Shown: positions 36,766 to 44,736, counted from the stretch's first letter. The stretch is DNA of 64,000 bases from Streptomyces bungoensis (GCF_001514215.1 NZ_KQ948871.1:1-64000); one strand, 5' to 3'. Notes: generated from the sequence alone by a model not told the origin. Translations and numbers: made by a program.

Positions 36766-37268
36766 CGCACAGGAACCCCCACGGCTCGGGCGCCAAGGGG
36801 CCCGACGAACTGCGGCACCAGATCGAGCAGACCAGGCACCAGCTGGGCGACACCGTCGCCCAGCTCGTCGAGAAGACCGACATCAAGGGCCGGGCCCGGG
36901 CCCGGGTCGCCGACCTGCGGGACAAGGCCGGCGCCATGACCGTGCAGCTGCGCTCCAGCGCGGCGCAGGCCGGGCACGGCGCCCAGGGCAGGGCGGCCGG
37001 CGCGCGGCACGCCCTGCAGGGCCGGGCGGCCCAGGCGGGACACGCCGTCCAGGGCGCGGCGGCCCGTGCCGGGCACGCGGTCGAGGGCCGGGCTGCCCAG
37101 GCCGGGCACACCGTGCAGGGGGCGGGGCAGGCCGTCGAGCGGCACACGCCGCAGCCCGTACGCTCCGCCGCGCAGGCCGTGGGCCGGCTCCCGCGCCCGG
37201 TGCTGATCGCGACCGCCGCCGGGGCGGTGCTCGTCACGGTGGGCCTGCTGCGCCGCCGGCACCACTGA
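36762..37268 (+). CDS. DUF3618 protein with 11-residue tandem repeats
   Basis: A 168-residue protein. The N-terminal DUF3618 motif is PDELRHQIEQTRHQLGDTVAQLVEKTDIKGRARARV. The middle (about 63-120) consists of five or so repeats of an 11-residue unit like AGHAVQGRAAQ. The C-terminus has one TM (PVLIATAAGAVLVTVGLL) before RRRHH. The 11-mer spacing is that of apolipoprotein/amphipathic helices, suggesting a long helix lying on a membrane. Pairs with the holin-like gene upstream; function unknown. Confidence 0.82.
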   Translation: MTHRNPHGSGAKGPDELRHQIEQTRHQLGDTVAQLVEKTDIKGRARARVADLRDKAGAMTVQLRSSAAQAGHGAQGRAAGARHALQGRAAQAGHAVQGAAARAGHAVEGRAAQAGHTVQGAGQAVERHTPQPVRSAAQAVGRLPRPVLIATAAGAVLVTVGLLRRRHH

Positions 37269-37295
37269 CCCCCGGCCGGGCCCGCCCGGCCGCTC

Positions 37296-37328
37296 GGGAC
37301 TGGCTGGACGGTGTTCAGCCAGTCCCGA
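37296..37328. terminator. Bidirectional terminator
   Basis: A perfect 12-bp stem CGGGACTGGCTG / CAGCCAGTCCCG with a 9-base loop lies between the DUF3618 gene and the convergent nuclease gene ending at 37344. Confidence 0.82.
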
Positions 37329-37343
37329 CGCATCCGACGAGGT

Positions 37344-39170
37344 TCACGGGCGGAAGCGCAGCACCTGCGGGTCGTGGTCGCTGATCTGGTCCCTGAACTC
37401 CGAGTTGATGTGCACGCTGTCGTACTCGAAGTCGCAGCCGCGCCGGATCGCCGGGCTGATCAGGATCTGGTCCAGGACCTGCTGGTTGCCCTGGTAGTCG
37501 TAGGTGTACCGCTCACCGCGGGGCAGCGACTTGATCGCCGACCACAGCTCGCCGTCGCCCTCGAGGATCTTCGCGGTCCCGGAGAACTCGAAGTCGTTCA
37601 TGTCGCCGAGCGCGATCACGTCCGCGTTCTTCTGGACGGCGAGGATGTCCTTGACGAACGCGTTCACCGCGGTCGCCTGCGCGTGGCGCTGGATCTCCGA
37701 ACTGCGCGCCGGCGGCTGGTACTGCGAGGTCAGGCCCTGGTCGCCGCCCTTGGACGCCAGGTGGTTGCCGATCACGAAGACGGTCCTGCCGCGGAAGACG
37801 AACTCGCCGGCCAGCGGCTTGCGGCTGTGCTCCCAGGCCGCGTTCGCCGGGTCGATCCGGCCCGGGGAGAGGGTCAGTTCGGCCTTGCCGTGCTCCTTGA
37901 CGACACCGACCGCGGTGGTGGAGTCGCCGCCCGCGCGGTCCACGAAGGACACCCGCTCCGGGTTGAACAGGAACACCTGGCGGATGTTGCCGCCCGGCTC
38001 GCCGCCGTCCTGGTCGTTGACCGGGTCGATCGAGCGCCAGTCGTACTTCGGGCCGCCCGCCGCGACGATCGCGTCGATCAGCTTGTTCACGGTCACGCTC
38101 GCGTCGACCGTGCCGTCGTCCTTGGCGCCGTTGTCGTCCTGGATCTCCTCCAGGGAGACGATGTCCGGCGACTGCAGGTTGTTCACGATCGCGGCGGCGT
38201 GCGCGTCGAACGTGCCGTCCGACGGGTCGAGGTTCTCGACGTTGTAGGTCGCCACCGCCAGCTCGCGGCCCGACTGCTTCCGGGTCGTCTCGCGCTCCAG
38301 GCCGCCGTCCTCCAGCGTGCCGAGCTTGCTCGCGACCAGGGTGTAGCCGCCGAACTGGTTGTAGTCCAGCGGGCCGGTGGTGGTGCCCTCCAGCGTGTCG
38401 CCGACGTTCGCCTTCGGGAAGTCGGCGGTCGAGCCCAGCGACTCGATCTGCAGCCGGCCGGTGTTCTGGGAGTCGTAGGAGCCGTAGACCGTGCCCCCGC
38501 GGCGATTGCGGTGCTCCCACGGCTTCACCGTGACCCACAGCTCGCTGTACGGGTTGGTGGCGGTGACCACCCGGGTGTCGGCGACCTGGACGTTCATGCC
38601 CTCCAGGGACTCGTAGTAGTCCAGGGCGTACGCCGACGGCTCCAGCGGCAGGCCGTTGATCGAGCCGTTCGCGGCGGTGTCGCCGTCCGGGGTGTACGCG
38701 TCCGGCACCGAGTCCGCGTCGACGACGACCGGCGCCGGGACGGCGTTGCCGGTCGAGACGGTGGTGACCACCGGCTTGGTGATCTCCGTCACCGACTGGT
38801 TGCCGGAGGAGGTGCCGCCCGGGACGTACTCCGAGACCGTGCCGCTCACCGTGACCGCGTCGCCGACCGCGACCTTCGGCGTGGAGCCGGTGAAGACGAA
38901 CACGCCCTCGCTGGTCGCGGGGTTGTCGTCCGGGTCCGGGTCCTGCAGCCAGAACCCCTTGGAGGAGCCGTAGGTCCGCGTGGCCGTGACGATGCCGGGC
39001 ACGTCCGCGACCTTCTGGCCCGCGAACGGCGATATCCGGGTGGTGCCCTGGATGTCGTGGACGCGCACCGAGTCGGCGTGCGCGGGGGAGGTGAGGACGA
39101 CGGCCGACGCGGCGGAACAGACGGCGGCGACGGTGAGCGCGGCGAGACGCGCGGAAGACCTGCTCGGCAA
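37344..39170 (-). CDS. Secreted endonuclease/exonuclease/phosphatase-family nuclease
   Basis: A 608-residue exported enzyme. Sec signal (about 1-32: AALTVAAVCSAASAVVLTSPAHA). An OB-like N-terminal half (VRVHDIQGTTRISPFAGQKV, VGDAVTVSGTVSEY) is typical of ExeM-like nucleases. The C-terminal EEP domain has VATYNVENL, IVSLEEIQDDNG, FVIGNHLASKGGDQ, VIALGDMNDF and ISDHDPQ (metal and catalytic residues intact). I chose TTG 39170 because GGAGGG stands 6 bases before it and the signal peptide begins there. It may scavenge phosphate or nucleosides from extracellular DNA; a PhoX-like phosphatase is 2 kb away. Confidence 0.92.
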   Translation of the reverse strand: MPSRSSARLAALTVAAVCSAASAVVLTSPAHADSVRVHDIQGTTRISPFAGQKVADVPGIVTATRTYGSSKGFWLQDPDPDDNPATSEGVFVFTGSTPKVAVGDAVTVSGTVSEYVPGGTSSGNQSVTEITKPVVTTVSTGNAVPAPVVVDADSVPDAYTPDGDTAANGSINGLPLEPSAYALDYYESLEGMNVQVADTRVVTATNPYSELWVTVKPWEHRNRRGGTVYGSYDSQNTGRLQIESLGSTADFPKANVGDTLEGTTTGPLDYNQFGGYTLVASKLGTLEDGGLERETTRKQSGRELAVATYNVENLDPSDGTFDAHAAAIVNNLQSPDIVSLEEIQDDNGAKDDGTVDASVTVNKLIDAIVAAGGPKYDWRSIDPVNDQDGGEPGGNIRQVFLFNPERVSFVDRAGGDSTTAVGVVKEHGKAELTLSPGRIDPANAAWEHSRKPLAGEFVFRGRTVFVIGNHLASKGGDQGLTSQYQPPARSSEIQRHAQATAVNAFVKDILAVQKNADVIALGDMNDFEFSGTAKILEGDGELWSAIKSLPRGERYTYDYQGNQQVLDQILISPAIRRGCDFEYDSVHINSEFRDQISDHDPQVLRFRP

Positions 39171-39436
39171 GGAAATCCCTCCGGGGACGAACGTGAGCGC
39201 CGGGACGAGGGTGGAACGGGAGCGTGCCGGGCCGGTGGCCCTGCGTGACACGCATAGAGCCGAGTGAACAGTTGTCCCCCCAACTTCTACGCGCGTCAAT
39301 CTCGTGCCTGGCGGCGGGAGTTGTCAAGGTTTCGGCCATGTACGGATCCCGGCCGGGAGATGAACCGGGCGGCATGGGTGGAAATCCGTCTAGGCTGAGC
39401 GGCTGAGCCCTTTCACGCTCCGAGGAGAACCAGCCG

Positions 39437-40864
39437 ATGTCAGACAGCTCCCCCCTGCCGCCCGTACGGCTGCACCCCGAACCGGAGCTGGCGCGCGCCG
39501 CACTGTCCACGCCGGTGCTCTCCCGGGCCGCCCTGCTCGCACGCTGGGCCGGGCCCGGGACCCGTGTCGACGCCGGGGGCGGCCTCGTCGAGGAGCAGCT
39601 GCCGGCCGCCGCCGAACTGCTCGGCCTGAGCGGGGACGACGCCGCCGCCGACGCCAGTGCGGCCTGGCGCGTCGCCCTGGACGCCGGACTGGTGGAGATC
39701 GTGGACGAGGACGCCGGGACCGTGGCGTCCGGCGAGGACCTCGCGCTGCTCACCGGTGGCTCCCCGCACGACGTGCTCACCGTGTGGCTCTCCGCCCTGG
39801 AGACCGTCGTCGCCGACGCGACCGTGCCCGACCTCGACGGCCTGGCCGAGGCCCTGGAGCAGGGCGGCGAGGTCGATTTCTCGTCACTCGACTGGGACCC
39901 GCAGGCCGAGGCCGATTTCCTCGACGGCGTCCTCGGCAACCTCTACCTGCTGACCGTCAGTGAGGACGGCCCCGCCGGCGGCCCCGTCCCGCTGCCCGCC
40001 CTGGCCGCCTCCGTGCTCGTCCCGGGCGACATGGCCGAGCCCACCAACGACGTCCTGCAGCAGGTCTCCGACGCGATGATGCGCCTGGACGACCAGTTCC
40101 GGATGCTGGAGCCGATCGGGCTCGTGGAGTACGAGCCGGTCGACGAGGCGCTGATGGCCGACGCGGACGAGGAGCCGGCGGCGCCGGTGGACGACACCGA
40201 CGTCTCCCGCTACGGCATGGTCCGGCTGACCCCGCTCGGCGCCTACGGGCTGCGGGCGCGGCTGCTGGAGGCCGGCTTCCAGGCGCCCGCCGTCGGCGAA
40301 CTCGCGGACAAGGGCGCGGACGTGCTCCTCGACGCCACCGCGCGCTTCGGGCAGGCCGCCGCCCGCGCCGAGACCGAGCAGTGGCTCGTCCGGCGCGAAC
40401 CCCTGTCGGCGGCACGGGAGTTGCTGGCCGCGGCCCGCGGCGCGGACGCCGGGGCGCCGCTGCGCAGGCTGCGCTGCCAGCAGGCCCTGTCCCTGGTCGG
40501 CCCCGAGGCGGAGCCCGCCCTGCGGGAGGTGCTGGACGACCCCGAGCTGGGCGGCCTCGCCCGTGTGTGGCTGAGCGAGCGGGGCGCCCTGGAGGTGCCC
40601 GCGCCGTCACCCGACCTGGTCTTCTGGCTGACCATCGACACGGTGGCCGCCCAGCTGGCCGCCGAGGGCAACTCGGACGAGCTCCAGTCGCTGGTGGAGG
40701 GCCTGGCCGAACAGCACAGCGGCTTCTTCGCGGCCGCCTGGCGGGTGGAGCACCCGGCGACGGCGGACGTGCTCGAGGCGATGGGACGCCTGCACCCGGA
40801 CAAGAAGGTGGCCAAGGAGGCCCGCAAGGCCGCGTTCAAGGCACGGTCGCAGCAGGCGGGTTGA
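39437..40864 (+). CDS. Conserved acidic hypothetical protein (475 aa)
   Basis: A soluble, acidic, Ala/Leu/Glu-rich protein, helical with short HEAT-like stretches near the C-terminus (LRRLRCQQALSLVGPEAEPALREVLDDPELGGLARVWL). A central part reads DAMMRLDDQFRMLEPIGLVEYEPV, and a winged-helix-like RYGMVRLTPLGAYGLRARLLEAGF follows. The end is basic (KKVAKEARKAAFKARS). Known in Streptomyces genomes as conserved, with no function I can name. ATG 39437 follows GAGGAGA; TAGGCT at about 39391 may be the -10. Confidence 0.75.
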   Translation: MSDSSPLPPVRLHPEPELARAALSTPVLSRAALLARWAGPGTRVDAGGGLVEEQLPAAAELLGLSGDDAAADASAAWRVALDAGLVEIVDEDAGTVASGEDLALLTGGSPHDVLTVWLSALETVVADATVPDLDGLAEALEQGGEVDFSSLDWDPQAEADFLDGVLGNLYLLTVSEDGPAGGPVPLPALAASVLVPGDMAEPTNDVLQQVSDAMMRLDDQFRMLEPIGLVEYEPVDEALMADADEEPAAPVDDTDVSRYGMVRLTPLGAYGLRARLLEAGFQAPAVGELADKGADVLLDATARFGQAAARAETEQWLVRREPLSAARELLAAARGADAGAPLRRLRCQQALSLVGPEAEPALREVLDDPELGGLARVWLSERGALEVPAPSPDLVFWLTIDTVAAQLAAEGNSDELQSLVEGLAEQHSGFFAAAWRVEHPATADVLEAMGRLHPDKKVAKEARKAAFKARSQQAG

Positions 40865-41027
40865 GCCCGCGGCGGTGAGCCGCCCGGAGGGCGAGCCCGA
40901 GTCCGTCAGTGCCGGCCGAAGCGCCCGTCCCGGCGCCGTCCGCCCGAGCGGCACGGCGCGGCGCTTTGGCCGGGCATGGGGTGGCGCATACGGATTCATG
41001 GAACAGGGGCCCGTGCGGTAGCCCGGA

Positions 41028-41049
41028 GTTCAACTTCTGTTCAGCGGTG
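41028..41049 (+). promoter_or_regulatory. PHO box (PhoP direct repeats) upstream of phoX-like gene
   Basis: Two adjacent 11-base units, GTTCAACTTCT (41028-41038) and GTTCAGCGGTG (41039-41049). Both match the Streptomyces PhoP direct-repeat unit, which starts GTTCAC/GTTCAN. They lie about 70 bases before the ATG of a PhoX-type phosphatase, the expected place for phosphate-starvation activation. Confidence 0.7.
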
Positions 41050-41117
41050 GGCGGGAGCGTGAGCGGCGATCGAGGTCCGCCACCCTCCACGGCACGCCCA
41101 CCGTCACAGGAGATTCC

Positions 41118-42560
41118 ATGTCGCTCACCCGCAGGGACTTCGCCAGGACATCCGCGATCACCGGGGCCGGGGTCGCACTGGCGGGCAGCGTCGGCGCCCT
41201 CGCCAGTGCTCCGGGTGCCCTCGCCGCCACGGAGACCGACGGCACGGACACCGCGTCGGCCCACGGGCACCACGGCGTCGGCTACGGCCCCCTGCTCCCC
41301 GACCCCGACGGCATCCTCGCCCTTCCGGCCGGTTTCACCTACCGGGTCATCACCCACAGCGGCCGGACCACGCTGGAGTCGGGCGAGCCCACCCCGTCGA
41401 ACCACGACGGCACCGCCGCCTTCCCCGGCCCCCGCGGCGCCACGCTCCTGGTCAACAACCACGAGCTGAAGGGCCCGCGCACCGACTGGGCGTACCCCGT
41501 ACCGCTCACCGAGGGGCTCGTCTACGACCCCGCCGCCTCCGGTGGCTGCACGGTGGTCGAGGTGCGCCGCGACCACGTCGCCGAGTGGGTCGGCATCGCC
41601 GGCACGTCCACCAACTGCGCGGGCGGCAGCACCCCGTGGGGCACCTGGCTGACCTGCGAGGAGACCGAGGACAAGGCCGGCCAGCACGGCATGACCAAGG
41701 ACCACGGCTACGTCTTCGAGGTCGACCCCGCAGACCGCCGCGCCAACCGCGACCCCCGGCCCGTCAAGGCCCTCGGCCGCTACACACACGAGGCCGTCGT
41801 CGTCGACCCCCGGCGCGGCCACCTCTACCTCACCGAGGACGCCTCCGGCCCCAACGGCCTCCTCTACCGCTGGACCCCGCCGGCCGGCTTCCGCCACGGC
41901 CGCGGCCGGCTGCGCACCCTCGCCGACGACGCGGGCGTCCTCCAGGCCTTCCGCTGCTTCGACTCCGGCGGCCGGTTCGTCGACGACCTCTCCCGTGCCA
42001 CCAGGACCGGCACGGTGTACGGCGTGGACTGGGTGGACGTCCCCGACCGCGACGCCAGGACCTCCTCCGTCCGCAAGCAGTTCACCGACGGCCAGGTCAC
42101 CCGCGCCCGCAAGCTGGAGGGCATGTGGTGGGGCGACGGCGGCGCCTACGTCGTCTCCTCCTACGCCCGTGCCGAGAGCCCGGTGCAGCACGACGGCCAG
42201 GTCTGGTTCTACGACCCGGCGCGCCGCACCCTGACCCTCAAGGTCCTGCTCGGCGTCAACCCGGACCCGTCCGCCGACGGCGCCTTCGACGGCCCGGACA
42301 ACATCACCGTCTCCCCGTACGGCGGCCTGGTCGTCGCCGAGGACGGCGAGGGCGTCCAGCACCTGTTCGGCGCCACCGACGGCGGCCGCACCTACCCGAT
42401 CGCCCGCAACGAACTGAACATCGGCACCGCCGAGGCCCCCGAGTACAGCGAGTTCACCGGCGTCACCTTCTCGCCCGACGGGAAGACCCTGTTCGCCAAC
42501 ATCCAGGAGCCGGGCGTCATGCTCGCCATTACCGGGCCCTGGAAGCGCCAGAAGCGGTGA
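41118..42560 (+). CDS. PhoX-like alkaline phosphatase (DUF839), Tat-exported
   Basis: A 480-residue secreted enzyme. The Tat signal (TRRDFARTSAITGAGVALAGS, about 4-35) is followed by the PhoX/DUF839 beta-propeller. Landmarks: LPAGFTYRVITHSG, NNHELKGPRTDW, GTSTNCAGGSTPWGTWLTCEETE, LGRYTHEAVVVDPRRG, GMWWGDGGAYVVSSYA, PDNITVSPYGGLVVAEDGEG and EFTGVTFSPDGKTLFANIQEPG. PhoX enzymes need Ca and Fe and are Tat substrates. ATG 41118 follows AGGAGA. A PHO box upstream supports phosphate control. Confidence 0.9.
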   Translation: MSLTRRDFARTSAITGAGVALAGSVGALASAPGALAATETDGTDTASAHGHHGVGYGPLLPDPDGILALPAGFTYRVITHSGRTTLESGEPTPSNHDGTAAFPGPRGATLLVNNHELKGPRTDWAYPVPLTEGLVYDPAASGGCTVVEVRRDHVAEWVGIAGTSTNCAGGSTPWGTWLTCEETEDKAGQHGMTKDHGYVFEVDPADRRANRDPRPVKALGRYTHEAVVVDPRRGHLYLTEDASGPNGLLYRWTPPAGFRHGRGRLRTLADDAGVLQAFRCFDSGGRFVDDLSRATRTGTVYGVDWVDVPDRDARTSSVRKQFTDGQVTRARKLEGMWWGDGGAYVVSSYARAESPVQHDGQVWFYDPARRTLTLKVLLGVNPDPSADGAFDGPDNITVSPYGGLVVAEDGEGVQHLFGATDGGRTYPIARNELNIGTAEAPEYSEFTGVTFSPDGKTLFANIQEPGVMLAITGPWKRQKR

Positions 42561-42594
42561 TTTAATTCGCTCGCCCGTCCCGCGGACCGCCTCC

Positions 42595-42600
42595 TAGAGT
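42595..42600 (+). promoter_or_regulatory. -10 element of the Y RNA cluster
   Basis: TAGAGT, a good Streptomyces -10 hexamer, ends 7 bases before the first base of the stem of RNA unit 1 (42608). The upstream -35 is weak. Its exact placement supports a transcript starting at the RNA unit rather than a protein gene here. Confidence 0.5.
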
Positions 42601-42607
42601 GATGCAC

Positions 42608-42746
42608 GTCCAGGTGCGAAGGCAGGACCTACTTCCACTCATAATGGGGCGGCCGCGGGTTCGAGTCCCGCCACCGGCACCACGCGCCGGTGTAGCTCAG
42701 GGGTCAGAGCACCACACGTCGGTTCCGCCGGCCTCGATCTCTGGAC
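42608..42746 (+). ncRNA. Y RNA-like unit 1 (Ro60-binding stem plus permuted tRNA-like module)
   Basis: Closed by GTCCAG (42608-42613) pairing with CTGGAC (42741-42746). Next to the stem the 5' strand has GTGCGAAGGCAG (42614-42625), closely resembling the Ro60-binding strand of animal Y RNAs (GGUCCGAAGGUAG), and the 3' strand has CCTCGATCT. The body holds a T-arm (GCGGG-TTCGAGT-CCCGC, 42655-42671), then an acceptor-like hairpin CACCGGC/GCCGGTG (42672-42692), then a D-arm GCTC-loop-GAGC (about 42695-42710). This is a tRNA in permuted order, as reported for YrlA-type bacterial Y RNAs. It is the first of three units upstream of the TROVE gene. Confidence 0.8.
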
Positions 42747-42763
42747 ACCACAACTTCATCGCA

Positions 42764-42836
42764 CCTCCCGGTGCGCGGGCCGCGGCTACTTCTTTCCTCA
42801 AGAATCCCCTGCCGCAGCCGACTTGATCTCGGGAGG
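42764..42836 (+). ncRNA. Y RNA-like unit 2 (short, without tRNA-like module)
   Basis: Closed by CCTCCCG (42764-42770) with CGGGAGG (42830-42836). It carries the same 5' block GTGCGCGGGC...TACTTC (42771-42792) and 3' GATCT (42825-42829) as its neighbours. An upper stem CGGCT/AGCCG (42783-42787 with 42816-42820) caps a 28-base loop. It is only 73 bases and lacks the GGTTCGA T-arm, so it looks like a minimal Ro60-binding stem-loop, or a copy that lost the module. Confidence 0.65.
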
Positions 42837-42850
42837 CGCAGCAGAAGGTG

Positions 42851-43004
42851 GGTGCCCGGTGCGCAGGCAGCGGATACTTCAGGGACGTGGTTCCTGGGAA
42901 CAGGAATGCGGGTTCGAATCCCGTCACCGGCTCTGGGCCGGTGTGGCGGAAAGGGAAGACGCGCCAGGTTGTAGTCCCGTCGCCGACCCCTGATCTCGGG
43001 CACC
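42851..43004 (+). ncRNA. Y RNA-like unit 3 (Ro60-binding stem plus permuted tRNA-like module)
   Basis: Closed by GGTGCCCG (42851-42858) with CGGGCACC (42997-43004). 5' block GTGCGCAGGCAG...TACTTC (42859-42880); 3' block CCTGATCT (42989-42996). The body has T-arm GCGGG-TTCGAAT-CCCGT (42908-42924), acceptor-like hairpin CACCGGC-TCTGG-GCCGGTG (42925-42943) and a tRNA-Leu-like D-arm (GTGGCGGAAAGGGAAGACGC, about 42941-42962). It ends 53 bases before the TROVE gene. Confidence 0.78.
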
Positions 43005-43057
43005 TTCCCCTTGCCGCGCCTCTCTCCGAAAAAGCGACGAATTCGGGGGAATTCACC

Positions 43058-44641
43058 ATGGCGCGATTCAACACGCGTACCGTGAAGGCGCGGCCCGTGT
43101 CGGCGGTGACGTCGACCGGCCGCATCCTGCGCACCTACGAGGGCGGCCGGGGCCAGGAGCGCGACGCGCGCTCCGAGCTCTTCCTGCTCGCGGTGTCCAA
43201 CCTCGTCTCGCAGCAGACCTTCTACGAGAGCGGCGGCGAGCGCGACGACCGGTTCGCCGGGCTCGTCCGCGGCCTCGCCGTCACCGACCCGTCCTGGACG
43301 GCCGGACTGCTCGGCTGGCTGCGCGGCGAGGGCAACATGCGGACCGCCTCGCTCGTGGGCGCCGCCGAGTACGTGCACGCCCGGCTGGCCGCCGGCGCGA
43401 CCGACGGCCCGTCGAACCGGCAGGTCGTGGCCTCCGTGCTGCGGCGGCCCGACGAGCCCGGCGAGCTGCTCGCCTACTGGACCGCGACCTACGGCCGCGC
43501 CGTCCCCAAGCCGGTCAAGCGGGGGATCGCCGACGCCGTACGGCGGCTCTACCACGCCAAGTCGCTGCTCAAGTACGACACCGCGTCCAAGGGGTACCGC
43601 TTCGGCGACGTCCTCAACCTGGTGCACGCGGCCCCGGACCCGGACAAGCCGTGGCAGGGCGAGCTGTTCCGGTACGCGCTGGACCGGCGGCACAACCCGG
43701 ACACCGCGCTGCCGCCCGCGTCGAGCCCGCTGCTCGCCGCGCACCGCGAGCTGATGGCGCTGCCCGTCGCCGAGCGGCGGGGGGTCGTCACCTCGCCCGG
43801 CGGTGCCGAGCGGCTCGCGGCGGCCGGCCTCACCTGGGAGGCGCTGGCCGGCTGGCTCCAGGGGCCGATGGACAAGGCGGCCTGGGAGGCGGTCATCCCG
43901 TCCATGGGGGCGATGGCGCTCGTCCGCAACCTGCGGAACTTCGACGAGGCGGGGGTCTGCGACGAGGTCGCCGCGCAGGTCGCGGCCCGGATCAGCGATC
44001 CGGCGGAGGTGGCGCGGTCGCGGCAGTTCCCCTTCCGGTACCTCGCCGCCTACCAGCACGCGCCGTCGCTGCGCTGGTCCTACCCGCTGGAGCGGGCGCT
44101 CGGCCACTCGCTGGCCAACGTGCCCGCGCTGCCGGGCCGGACGCTGGTGCTCGTCGACCGCTCGGGCTCGATGTTCTACTCCCGCCTGTCCGACCGCTCG
44201 GAGCTCACCCGGGCCGACGCGGCGGCGATCTTCGGTACGGCGCTCGCGCTGCGGGCGGCGGACGCGGACCTCGTCGAGTTCGGTACGACGAGCAAGCGGC
44301 TGTCCTTCGAGCGGGGCGAGTCGGTGCTGAAGATCCTCGGCCGCTTCGGCGACCTGGGCGGCACCGACACCACCTCGGCGATCCGCGCGCACTACCGGGG
44401 GCAGGACCGGGTGCTGATCGTCACCGACGAGCAGTACACGCACCACCGGCACGGCGACCCGACCCGGCAGGTCCCGGCGCACGTCCCGGTCTACACCTGG
44501 AACCTGGCCGGCTACCGGGCGGGCCACGGCCCGTCCGGCACGGCGGACCGGCACACCTTCGGCGGCCTGTCGGACGCGGCCTTCCGGATGGTGCCGCTCC
44601 TGGAGGCGGCCCGGGACGCCCGCTGGCCGTGGGAGGCCTGA
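43058..44641 (+). CDS. rsr: TROVE domain protein, Ro60 ortholog (Rsr)
   Basis: A 527-residue Ro60-like protein. The N-terminal TROVE HEAT-repeat ring (about 1-350) has SELFLLAVSNLVSQQTFYESGGERDDRF, WLRGEGNMRTASLVGAAEYVHAR, YWTATYGRAVPKPVKRGIADAV and WEAVIPSMGAMALVRNLRNFDEAG. The C-terminal vWA domain (about 360-525) has an intact MIDAS, LVLVDRSGSMF with Thr/Asp in GGTDTTSAI and the DE of VTDEQYTHH. Bacterial Rsr proteins bind Y RNAs and modulate exoribonucleases such as PNPase and RNase PH, especially under stress. ATG 43058 follows GGGGGA. Three Y RNA-like units lie directly upstream. Confidence 0.95.
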   Translation: MARFNTRTVKARPVSAVTSTGRILRTYEGGRGQERDARSELFLLAVSNLVSQQTFYESGGERDDRFAGLVRGLAVTDPSWTAGLLGWLRGEGNMRTASLVGAAEYVHARLAAGATDGPSNRQVVASVLRRPDEPGELLAYWTATYGRAVPKPVKRGIADAVRRLYHAKSLLKYDTASKGYRFGDVLNLVHAAPDPDKPWQGELFRYALDRRHNPDTALPPASSPLLAAHRELMALPVAERRGVVTSPGGAERLAAAGLTWEALAGWLQGPMDKAAWEAVIPSMGAMALVRNLRNFDEAGVCDEVAAQVAARISDPAEVARSRQFPFRYLAAYQHAPSLRWSYPLERALGHSLANVPALPGRTLVLVDRSGSMFYSRLSDRSELTRADAAAIFGTALALRAADADLVEFGTTSKRLSFERGESVLKILGRFGDLGGTDTTSAIRAHYRGQDRVLIVTDEQYTHHRHGDPTRQVPAHVPVYTWNLAGYRAGHGPSGTADRHTFGGLSDAAFRMVPLLEAARDARWPWEA

Positions 44642-44660
44642 ACCACGGCCGGTCCCGATC

Positions 44661-44694
44661 GTGGCCCGCACCGCAAACGGGGGATGCGGGCCAC
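44661..44694 (+). terminator. Terminator after rsr
   Basis: A perfect 10-bp stem GTGGCCCGCA / TGCGGGCCAC with a 14-base loop, 20 bases after the TROVE stop. Confidence 0.75.
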
Positions 44695-44736
44695 ACCTCT
44701 TCCCCCGCGCGGCACTGACATCTAACATTTCAGTCT

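Noticed and set aside
39255..39299. A PHO box upstream of the secreted nuclease (a single GTTCACT on the minus strand).
   Set aside because: Only one unit is convincing; the neighbouring 11 bases do not form a direct repeat.
42655..42718. A tRNA gene, suggested by a perfect T-arm, ...CCACCGGCACCA and a following GCCGGTGTAGCTCAG D-arm.
   Set aside because: The arms are in the wrong order for a tRNA and there is no anticodon arm between them. The same permuted order recurs at 42908-42960, and both copies sit inside stems upstream of a Ro60 gene, so a Y RNA module explains them better.
42599..42826. Short open frames covering the Y RNA cluster on both strands, including an upstream extension of the TROVE protein.
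   Set aside because: They have no family resemblance, cross the structured RNA units, and the TROVE gene has a proper start with a GGGGGA site at 43058.
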